A stretch of 64,000 bases of DNA from Myxococcales bacterium (GTDB lineage: Bacteria; Myxococcota_A; Bradymonadia; REDH01): assembly GCA_020633625.1 (NCBI GenBank), contig JACKDJ010000019.1, forward strand, positions 1 to 64,000, read 5' to 3'. The notes below the pieces were generated by a model. It was not told the DNA's origin and ran no database searches. It saw only the letters and a program-made list of their open reading frames with translations. The position numbers and the translations under genes are program-made. Below are positions 1 to 5,822 of the stretch, piece by piece (the stretch's first letter is position 1; each line of letters opens with the position of its first letter).

Positions 1-877
1 ACGGGTCGAGGACGCGGAGGAACACGGCGCGACAGCCGAGGTCGACGTAGGTGTCGACGACCTCCTTCCACCGATCCAGCGAGTGTCGCGTGATCGTCGG
101 GAGCGCCTCGGCGTGGTACAGGTTCGGGTCGAGGCCGAGGTCCTTGTAGCGCTGGTTGACCTTGCGGAGCCAACCGGTCGACAGCTCCCAGGAGTCGCCC
201 TCCTTGTAGATCCGGACACGGTTGTGAAGGTCGCGCGGGCCGTCGATGCTCGTGCAGATCTGGACGCGATTCTCGATCAGATAGTCGAGCTTCTCGTCCG
301 TCATCAGGCTCATGTTCGTCACGAGCGAGAACGAGAGCGCCTTCTGCGCCGAGCGGTTCTTGTCGCGGGCGTACGCCACGACATGCTGCAGCACCTCCCA
401 GTTCGCGAGCGGCTCTCCCCCCTGGAACTCGATCGTCAGGCCGCTGCTCGGAGTGTTGAACGCGAAGTCGACGCTCTTCTCCGCCGTCGCGATCGACATG
501 TCCGTGTCGGTGCGCTTCATGCCGACGATCGACGAGTGACAGTACTGACACCCGAAGTTGCAGCGCTCCGTCAACACCATCGCGTGCAGGATCGGGCCGT
601 GCATCACGTGCGCGCGCCGCGCCCAGTAGCGCTCACGGTACTCCCCGTCGGTGATCCCGCCCGCAACGAAGCCTTTCGCTCGCAGCGACCGGTAGAGCTC
701 GCCGTCCGGCGACAGGTCCCCCTCGACCAGCGCCTTGAAGTCACCAGCAGTCACGATCGCGTGCTCGCCGATCTCGTTCGCCATGAAGTAGCTGTCGCCC
801 ACCTTCCGGAAGTTGAACGGAAGGAGGGACGACGTCTGGGCCCGCGCGAGATCGAACGGCGCAACGGAAGTGCTCAT
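1..877 (-). CDS. hxsB: HxsB-like radical SAM maturase (3' end beyond window)
   Basis: The first 292 residues are visible and the C-terminus lies beyond the left edge. An N-terminal domain with LLPFNF near residue 19, of the type that precedes the core in HxsB, leads to a radical SAM cluster motif C106-x3-C110-x2-C113 and a GGEP SAM-binding motif at 153-156. HxsB of the His-Xaa-Ser system is inferred to modify a His-Xaa-Ser repeat peptide, and a His-Gly-Ser repeat gene lies 1.1 kb away. The ATG at 877 has AGGT 4 nt upstream and sits about 29 nt below a TTGCGG-N17-TACGAT promoter. The gene is divergent from the radical SAM gene at 959. The radical SAM assignment is firm and the HxsB assignment likely. 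A C-terminal SPASM-type Cys cluster would be expected outside the window. Confidence 0.8.
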   Translation of the reverse strand, partial: MSTSVAPFDLARAQTSSLLPFNFRKVGDSYFMANEIGEHAIVTAGDFKALVEGDLSPDGELYRSLRAKGFVAGGITDGEYRERYWARRAHVMHGPILHAMVLTERCNFGCQYCHSSIVGMKRTDTDMSIATAEKSVDFAFNTPSSGLTIEFQGGEPLANWEVLQHVVAYARDKNRSAQKALSFSLVTNMSLMTDEKLDYLIENRVQICTSIDGPRDLHNRVRIYKEGDSWELSTGWLRKVNQRYKDLGLDPNLYHAEALPTITRHSLDRWKEVVDTYVDLGCRAVFLRVLDP

Positions 878-888
878 GTGACCTGGGG

Positions 889-917
889 TTGGTGCTCTGG
901 CAAGACGCGTGTATCGT
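889..917 (+). promoter_or_regulatory. Candidate sigma-70-type promoter of the radical SAM gene at 959
   Basis: TTGGTG (889-894), a 17-bp spacer and TATCGT (912-917). The predicted start is near 924, giving a leader of about 35 nt before the GTG at 959. The -10 overlaps the opposing -10 at 913-918. Confidence 0.4.
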
Positions 918-941
918 AGCGCGCGACCCGACGGTCCGCAA
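913..941 (-). promoter_or_regulatory. Candidate sigma-70-type promoter of hxsB
   Basis: On the minus strand, TTGCGG (941-936), a 17-bp spacer and TACGAT (918-913). The predicted start is near 906. The -10 and its preceding GC match the promoter of the precursor operon (3797-3769), which suggests shared control. Confidence 0.5.
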
Positions 942-958
942 CCAACCCCCGCACCGCT

Positions 959-1822
959 GTGTCCCACGTCACACTCACGCTCGCGTGCAACAACCGCTGC
1001 GTCTTCTGCGCTCAGCGAGGGCGAGACGGCGACGCACCGCTCGAGGGCGCGGAGCCCCGGGATGCCACTGTCGACGACGCCGGCCGGATCGCGTTCGCGG
1101 GCGGCGAACCGACACTGGTCCCCGACCTCCTGGATCGTGTCCGCGCCGCACGCGCGGACGGCGCCGCGCGCGTACTCGTGCAGACCAACGGCCGCCGCCT
1201 CGCGTACAAGGCGTTCGCGCAGTCCCTCGCCGACGCGGGGGTGACCGACATCGAGATCTCCCTGCAGGGTGCCACGCCGGCCGTGCACGACTATCACACG
1301 CAGATCGACGGCAGCTACGCTCAGACCGTCAAAGGAGCCCTCAATGCCCGCGCGGTCGGGCTCTCCCTGACCCTCTCCTCGGTCGTGACGCGCTCGAACT
1401 TCCGCCACCTGCCCGCGCTCGCGCAGCTCGTCGCGAAGATCGGGGCCAACGCGTGGCACATCGGGGCTGCCGCTCCTGTCGGAGCCGCCGGCCTGGAGCG
1501 TGACCGCGTCGTGCCCCGGCTGGCGATGATCGCGCCGCTCGTAGCCGAGGCCGCGGTGATCGCCGATCGCGCTGGTGTGGCGACGTTCGCGACGGGTGTG
1601 CCGCTCTGCCTGGTCGGCGGAGCGCCTCTGTGGCAGCTCACTCCCGGGTCGGGGGACTACGGTCCGGCGTGCGACAGCTGCGCCGCACGAGGATCCTGCG
1701 GGGGCGTGACGCCGGGATCAGACGCCCGGTCGGTGTCGGACATGCGCACCCTTTCGGCTGCGCCGCGCGCTGGAGCACGTCCTGCGTCGTGGTTCGCCGG
1801 GATCGGTCTGACGGCGACCTAG
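959..1822 (+). CDS. Short radical SAM protein, possible HxsC-type partner of HxsB
   Basis: This 287-residue radical SAM protein has a cluster motif C10-x3-C14-x2-C17 in the context CNNRCVFC, a GGEP motif at 48-51, and a late Cys cluster C238-x2-C241-x5-C247. The late cluster could bind a second Fe-S cluster. His-Xaa-Ser systems use two maturases, HxsB and HxsC. This gene's position opposite hxsB fits the HxsC role, but its CNNxCxFC signature is closer to the proteins at 4014 and 5819 than to what I can recall of HxsC. The GTG start is the first usable codon and lacks a clear Shine-Dalgarno sequence. It shares a divergent control region with hxsB. Confidence 0.72.
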   Translation: MSHVTLTLACNNRCVFCAQRGRDGDAPLEGAEPRDATVDDAGRIAFAGGEPTLVPDLLDRVRAARADGAARVLVQTNGRRLAYKAFAQSLADAGVTDIEISLQGATPAVHDYHTQIDGSYAQTVKGALNARAVGLSLTLSSVVTRSNFRHLPALAQLVAKIGANAWHIGAAAPVGAAGLERDRVVPRLAMIAPLVAEAAVIADRAGVATFATGVPLCLVGGAPLWQLTPGSGDYGPACDSCAARGSCGGVTPGSDARSVSDMRTLSAAPRAGARPASWFAGIGLTAT

Positions 1823-1868
1823 GCGCTCCGCTCGAGCGGTGCGTTCTGCGCCGCCGTGGCAGCGCGGC

Positions 1869-1913
1869 AAAACAAAGAAGCCCGCCGTCGCTCACATGGG
1901 GCGATAGCGGGCT
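1869..1913 (-). terminator. Rho-independent terminator of the precursor operon
   Basis: Read on the minus strand, AGCCCGC (1913-1907) pairs with GCGGGCT (1885-1879) around a 21-nt interval that can pair further, followed by the T-rich TCTTTGTTTT. It lies about 100 nt past the stop of the His-Gly-Ser gene and supports transcription in that direction. The rest of 1823-2008 shows nothing else. Confidence 0.6.
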
Positions 1914-2008
1914 ACCGTACGCCCGACGCCGCGCGACGGCTTGCCGCTGCGTGCGTCGGTGCTTTGAGGGCGAGCGCAGGCGATCCGACGGCGGTTCGCC
2001 CTTGGCGG

Positions 2009-2344
2009 CTACCAGGAGCCGTGCGACCCGTGGGAGCCGTGCGACCCGTGGGAGCCGTGCGACCCGTGGGAGCCGTGCGACCCGTGGGAGCCGTGCGACC
2101 CGTGGGACCCGTGCGACCCGTGCGAGCCGTGCGACCCGTGGGAGCCGTGCGACCCGTGGGAGCCGTGCGACCCGTGCGAGCCGTGCGACCCGTGCGAGCC
2201 GTGCGACCCGTGCGAGACGTGCTTGGCGCTCCCCTTGGTCTCGCCGAACTCCAGTGCCTCTGCGGCGCTGGCTGAGACCTCGGCCTCGGTGCTGGAGAGC
2301 ATCCCGCCGGCGTTCTTGGTGGCTTGGGGCAGTCTACGGGCCAT
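2009..2344 (-). CDS. His-Gly-Ser repeat precursor peptide (HxsA-like)
   Basis: This 111-residue protein is predicted to be the modification substrate. Residues 1-41 form a leader-like segment without an export signal. Next come HVS at 42-44, 22 consecutive HGS units (45-110) and a terminal Trp, followed by a TAG stop. His-Xaa-Ser repeat proteins are the established partners of HxsB, HxsC and HxsD. This repeat is unusually pure and begins directly after the leader. The gene is last in a minus-strand operon behind two HxsD-like genes and is followed by a terminator. The start at 2344 is the only in-frame ATG and has a weak AGAG-type site. The chemical product and its purpose cannot be read from sequence; 22 His residues would make a plausible metal ligand array. 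Confidence 0.85.
   Translation of the reverse strand: MARRLPQATKNAGGMLSSTEAEVSASAAEALEFGETKGSAKHVSHGSHGSHGSHGSHGSHGSHGSHGSHGSHGSHGSHGSHGSHGSHGSHGSHGSHGSHGSHGSHGSHGSW
2015..2212 (-). repeat. Tandem 9/18-bp coding repeat (22 HGS units)
   Basis: Twenty-two in-frame 9-bp units run through the precursor gene. Most alternate between CACGGGTCG and CACGGCTCC, which makes an 18-bp higher-order unit. A few CACGGCTCG hybrids occur near the leader-proximal end and the middle. The near identity points to recent expansion by slippage or unequal recombination, so repeat number may vary between strains without shifting frame. Confidence 0.9.
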
Positions 2345-2390
2345 GATGACTCACTCTTTGTGGAGCGGGGGAGAGGAACTTGGGAGGGGG

Positions 2391-2624
2391 CTAGTTGCTG
2401 CCGCCGCCGAGTGTGTTGGCGAGGGCAAAGTTGGCGAGCTCACCGACGAGCTCGACGGGGTCGACGTCGTCACCGGCTTGCACGGACACGGTGATGTAGT
2501 CGCCGTCGTTCTCGATCGAGAACGTGCCGAAGTCGCTCAGGGTGTTGGTGGCGCTCTCGACGGACTCGCGCGGGTAGAGCGAGGCGTTGAGCCGGAGCAC
2601 CTGTGACCCTGGGGCGGTGGTCAT
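2391..2624 (-). CDS. Second, minimal HxsD-like protein (77 aa)
   Basis: This 77-residue protein is coupled to the gene before it by an ATGA overlap at 2624-2621. Its pattern (a strand, then SLYPRESV, an Asp/Gly turn, a VSV strand and LVGELAN) lines up over most of its length with the HxsD-like core of its neighbour (AAVYGREAV through GGELGN), so I regard it as a reduced paralogue. It sits directly before the His-Gly-Ser precursor. HxsD proteins accompany HxsB/HxsC and are presumed scaffold or leader-binding partners. Two different HxsD-like proteins in one operon may deliver the peptide to different enzymes. The fold match was made by eye. Confidence 0.65.
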   Translation of the reverse strand: MTTAPGSQVLRLNASLYPRESVESATNTLSDFGTFSIENDGDYITVSVQAGDDVDPVELVGELANFALANTLGGGSN

Positions 2625-3145
2625 GCGTCTTCCTTCGAGGCGCTCTCGGCGGCCTCTTTCATGTCGGCGGCTTCCTTCTTCGATGCGCGCTTGTTGCCGT
2701 ACTTGTCTTCCCACGACATCGCGATGCCGAGCGGATCTTCGAACGCCTCGTCGTCGAACTCCATGGACTCGAGCGCGGAGAGATCGAACTCTTCGGCGGG
2801 CTCGGGGCCTGCGGCACCGGAGACGGCGCCACCGACGACGCCTTCCAGGACGTGGCGGTTTCGCTCGCACACGAGGTGCCGGAGTTGCTGCGCTAGCAGC
2901 TCGTTGCCGAGCTCACCGCCGAGCCCGGCGAGGCCGTCGCTATCCAGCGGCGAGCGACCGCGTAGGCGCACGGTGTGGTGCCCGTCGGCCGGGGCGTCCA
3001 CGAGGACGTACGCGCGGTCGATGAACACGTACGCGGCGCCCATCACCGCCTCGCGACCGTACACGGCGGCGGGGACGCTCACCGTGACGGAGTTCTCGTC
3101 GAGGAGGACGGACACTGAGGCCCGCGTGTCGGGATTCGAGGTCAT
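2621..3145 (-). CDS. hxsD: HxsD-family protein with a charged C-terminal extension
   Basis: Of the 174 residues, about the first 105 carry the HxsD pattern: a strand, VYGREAVMGAAYVF, a polar hairpin, then LGGELGNELLAQQLRHLV. HxsD is a conserved non-enzymatic member of His-Xaa-Ser systems and is thought to act with the two radical SAM maturases. The remaining 70 residues are an Asp/Glu-rich segment and a Lys/Glu/Ala-rich probable helix, which is longer than the HxsD core needs. The gene lies 29 nt after the twin-arginine protein gene and overlaps the next gene by ATGA. Its start has only a weak Shine-Dalgarno sequence, so coupled expression from the upstream promoter is likely. Confidence 0.75.
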   Translation of the reverse strand: MTSNPDTRASVSVLLDENSVTVSVPAAVYGREAVMGAAYVFIDRAYVLVDAPADGHHTVRLRGRSPLDSDGLAGLGGELGNELLAQQLRHLVCERNRHVLEGVVGGAVSGAAGPEPAEEFDLSALESMEFDDEAFEDPLGIAMSWEDKYGNKRASKKEAADMKEAAESASKEDA

Positions 3146-3174
3146 CGAGCTCGGCTCTGCGTCGGTACGGGGAG

Positions 3175-3726
3175 TCAGTTCAGGCTGCGGAACTCACGCG
3201 CGGAGACCAGCTCTACGCTGACCGCGCCTTCGCGTGCGGCGATGGTCGACGCGAGCTGCGCCGCGGCCACCGCCGACACACCGCTCGTCGGGACCGCGCC
3301 GTCGCCGCCGTTGCGAACGAAGACATCGTAGCCTGCCGACGACGCGACCGCGCCGGAGCCCGACTCGCCGCGGAACACGTTGAGGACGACGCCCTCGGAC
3401 CCCAGCTCGACGACGCCGACGCCGAAGTCATCGATCCGGACACCGGACACCGTCGCGCCGGCGACGCTGCTGCCCACTGTCACACCGAGCAGCGCGACGA
3501 ACCGAGCGTCACGTGCCGCGCGGGCGAGATCCGCCTCCGAAGGAGCGCTCGCGTCGTGAATCTGCCACGAGGCGGGGTCCGACATCGCGCCGACCGTCCC
3601 GCGGAAGTCTTCGGCCGCCGAGCCTGCCGCTGACTCGCTCAATCCTGCGGCCGAAGCCACCGAGCCGCCGAGGGCTGCCAGGCCCATTCCGGCCAGACCG
3701 GCCGCCGTGAATTCGCGTCGGTTCAT
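3175..3726 (-). CDS. Twin-arginine-signal protein, first gene of the precursor operon
   Basis: This 183-residue protein has no recognised domain. It begins MNRREF followed by a hydrophobic AAGLAGMGLAALGG stretch and an Ala-rich cleavage region near residue 26, a typical Tat signal that implies export in a folded, possibly cofactor-bearing state. The mature part is Ala/Gly/Val-rich, probably mostly beta, and has no Cys. Two ATGs stand in tandem (3729 and 3726). AGGA is 6 nt from the second and 3 nt from the first, so I chose 3726. The TTGACG-N17-TACGAT promoter lies about 36 nt upstream of the gene. First place in the operon suggests it is the exported carrier, target or sensor of the modified peptide; that is inference. 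Confidence 0.65.
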   Translation of the reverse strand: MNRREFTAAGLAGMGLAALGGSVASAAGLSESAAGSAAEDFRGTVGAMSDPASWQIHDASAPSEADLARAARDARFVALLGVTVGSSVAGATVSGVRIDDFGVGVVELGSEGVVLNVFRGESGSGAVASSAGYDVFVRNGGDGAVPTSGVSAVAAAQLASTIAAREGAVSVELVSAREFRSLN

Positions 3727-3768
3727 CATGCGTCCTGTAGCTAGAACGTGGGGAAGAAGGACTTTCGC

Positions 3769-3797
3769 ATCGTAGCGAGCAGCGTGCGGGCCGTCAA
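3769..3797 (-). promoter_or_regulatory. Strong sigma-70-type promoter of the precursor operon
   Basis: On the minus strand, TTGACG (3797-3792), a 17-bp spacer and TACGAT (3774-3769), with a predicted start near 3762. Its GCTACGAT -10 region matches the hxsB promoter. Confidence 0.6.
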
Positions 3798-3800
3798 CTC

Positions 3801-3824
3801 GCAGCGAAGGTCTTTTTTCGCTGC
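3801..3824. promoter_or_regulatory. 8-bp inverted repeat just upstream of the precursor promoter
   Basis: GCAGCGAA at 3801-3808 and TTCGCTGC at 3817-3824 surround an 8-nt loop, 4 bp upstream of the -35 box. The position suits an activator site. A weak terminator for upstream antisense transcription is an alternative. No clear promoter for the plus-strand operon starting at 4014 could be picked from 3825-4013. Confidence 0.35.
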
Positions 3825-4013
3825 GCTTACGCCTATCCTCCTTCGGCACCGACTACACCACCGGGGCTGGACAGCGAGTCCCTCCGATGCCACATCTTTC
3901 ACGTCTCCCCAGACCCAGCCCGCCGTGCAGCGCACCCTCTACGCCCCGAATTCACCGTCGCGCGACGTCTCTGTCAGCGCGCGCGCGAGCGAGCCCGCTC
4001 GGGAGCGGCGCGC

Positions 4014-5822
4014 ATGAAGGCCCTCGTGAAGGTAGGCTACGCCTGCAACAACCACTGCACCTTCTGTCACACGCTCGACGTGCGCGAGATCGACGACACC
4101 ACGCTCGGTGTCCACGCAAAGATCGAACGCGCCGCGCGGCTCGGATACTCCATGGTCGTGCTCTCGGGCGGCGAGCCGACCATGCGCCCAGAGCTCCTCC
4201 GGTGGGCCAAGCACGCCCACTCCAAGGGGCTCGCGTTCGGCCTCGTCACCAACGCGCGAATGCTCGCGTACCCCGCGATCGTCGACCGACTTCAAGAACT
4301 CGGCCTCGCCTACGTCTACATGTCCCTCCATGGCGGCACGGCGAAGGTCCACAACGCCATGGTCCGAGCCCACGCCTTCGAAGACACGTTCGGCGCCGTC
4401 GAGGTCCTCAGCGGCCGTGGCCTCGATCTGACCGTCAACTGCGTCGTCACGAGCCGCAACGCCGACGCGCTCCGCCCCATCGTAGACCTGCTTCTTCCAT
4501 TCGACGACGTCGTCCTGAAGTTCTCGATGGTGCAGCCCAAGGGCTCGGCCGACAAGCTGTTCACCGCGGTCATCCCACCCGTCTCGCTCGTCGCAGCCCG
4601 CGTCGCCGACGCGATCCACTATGGCCGCGAGCGGTCCACCGGGCTGCGCTTCGCGCACGACGGGATCCCCCTCTGCCTCCTCCCCGGACTCGAGGGACTC
4701 TACGACGACCTGAAGACGCACGGCTTCGCGGCGATGACCGAGGTCTACGAGCCGGACTTCTATCCCGTCGACACCGGCGACTCGGCGCAGACCGATCGCT
4801 GCGTCGGCTGCGCCCTCCGCGGCCCGTGCGTGGGTCTGTTCCGAAAGTACTACGAGCAGTTCGGTGATGCCGAGCTGCGGCCAGTCGGCGGCACCCGCTC
4901 GAACTCGTACAACTTCGTCCCCGAGCGCGAGCTCGAGTGGCCGACCGGCGCGCCGTGCCCGATCCGCGGCGCCACGCTGCCCTACGACCACGGACGCCAC
5001 GTCTTCGTCCGCGATGGCAGCCGGATGCGGCAGTTCCGCACCGAGACGCGCGACTTCTCGGACAGGGAGCTCCGCGACATCAAGAACGAGCGCGGCCAGA
5101 TCTATCTCGACGTGTCCGACAAGCTGGCGCCCGACGACTTCGCCGCGGATCTGCGCAAGCTCTCGCCGCTCGACGTCTGCGGCGGCTGCCCCGACGCGGC
5201 GTCCTGCACGGGGTGCTACATTCCTGTAGCGGACGACATCTTCTCCCTCGACGACGCGCGGGTTCGCGACGCGATCGCGGGCCTCTCGGGCGAGATCTTG
5301 GACGTCGGGTGCGGCGAGACCCGGTACGCCGACGTGCTCGCGCCGCGCGCCGTCGCCGGCACCATCCGATACCTCGGGATTGAGCCGTCCGCGACGCATG
5401 CCGCCGCTTTCACGGCGCGGCACCCGTGGGCCGACGTGCGACAGTCGCCGATCGAGGCCGTGGAGCTCGCGCCGTCGAGCTTCGATCACGTGCTCGTCCT
5501 CCGCAGCTACAACCACTTCGCGTCGCCCGGCGACGTCCTCGAGCGCCTGGCGCTCGCGCTCCGTCCCGGTGGCACGCTGCTCGTCGTCGACAACGTCGCG
5601 TTCGGGCTCGTCCGAGAGTCCGAGCACGCGACCGCGGCCGAGCGGGGCCCCGCGGAGTTCGAGCACTACAACAACCACGCATCAGAAGACGCGCTGCGCT
5701 ACGCGCCGAGCCACCTGCTCGAGCTCGAAGAGCACGTCCCCGTCTCGCCCAGCGGGAGCAACCAGTGGCTCCTGCGCTTTCGCCGAACCGACGCCCCCGA
5801 ACCTCCCGCGAGCACCGCATGA
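4014..5822 (+). CDS. Radical SAM / class I methyltransferase fusion
   Basis: A 602-residue fusion. The N-terminal radical SAM core has C11-x3-C15-x2-C18 (CNNHCTFC) and a GGEP motif. A first late cluster C263-x2-C266-x5-C272 follows. A middle region of about 100 residues contains a second cluster, C389-x2-C392-x5-C398-x2-C401. A Rossmann methyltransferase domain fills about 425-600, with motif I DVGCG at 430-434 and a later LRPGGTLLVVDN strand. Two SAM-using active sites in one chain suggest radical chemistry followed by polar methylation of the same peptide, or that the methyltransferase fold is a binding module. It opens the plus-strand operon, with GGGAG 9 nt before the ATG, and overlaps the next gene by ATGA. 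The precise reaction is unknown. Confidence 0.8.
   Translation: MKALVKVGYACNNHCTFCHTLDVREIDDTTLGVHAKIERAARLGYSMVVLSGGEPTMRPELLRWAKHAHSKGLAFGLVTNARMLAYPAIVDRLQELGLAYVYMSLHGGTAKVHNAMVRAHAFEDTFGAVEVLSGRGLDLTVNCVVTSRNADALRPIVDLLLPFDDVVLKFSMVQPKGSADKLFTAVIPPVSLVAARVADAIHYGRERSTGLRFAHDGIPLCLLPGLEGLYDDLKTHGFAAMTEVYEPDFYPVDTGDSAQTDRCVGCALRGPCVGLFRKYYEQFGDAELRPVGGTRSNSYNFVPERELEWPTGAPCPIRGATLPYDHGRHVFVRDGSRMRQFRTETRDFSDRELRDIKNERGQIYLDVSDKLAPDDFAADLRKLSPLDVCGGCPDAASCTGCYIPVADDIFSLDDARVRDAIAGLSGEILDVGCGETRYADVLAPRAVAGTIRYLGIEPSATHAAAFTARHPWADVRQSPIEAVELAPSSFDHVLVLRSYNHFASPGDVLERLALALRPGGTLLVVDNVAFGLVRESEHATAAERGPAEFEHYNNHASEDALRYAPSHLLELEEHVPVSPSGSNQWLLRFRRTDAPEPPASTA

Larger units (their letters stand above)
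885..949. promoter_or_regulatory. 9-bp inverted repeat flanking a divergent promoter (candidate operator)
   Basis: GGGGTTGGT at 885-893 and its exact reverse complement ACCAACCCC at 941-949 are centred on position 917. The two divergent -10 elements overlap at that point. The symmetry suggests one regulator, binding both arms, that controls both radical SAM genes. The repeat is seen directly; its function is inferred. Confidence 0.45.

Noticed and set aside
83..919. Plus-strand open frame of 278 codons opposite hxsB
   Set aside because: The minus strand encodes the CNFGCQYC and GGEP motifs; the plus frame has none and crosses the hxsB promoter.
2015..2212. Regular short repeats resembling a CRISPR array
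   Set aside because: Units are 9/18 bp, contiguous, without spacers, and lie in frame in a coding gene. No cas genes are present.
2009..2275. Plus-strand open frame with repeated Val-Arg-Pro-Val-Gly units across the repeat array
   Set aside because: It is the reverse strand of the His-Gly-Ser repeats. The minus-strand frame has HxsD-like neighbours, a promoter and a terminator in the correct orientation.
3939..5678. Long minus-strand open frame (579 codons) opposite the radical SAM/methyltransferase gene
   Set aside because: It is Arg/Val/Glu-rich with no domain, and is produced by the high GC of the opposite gene, which has clear motifs.
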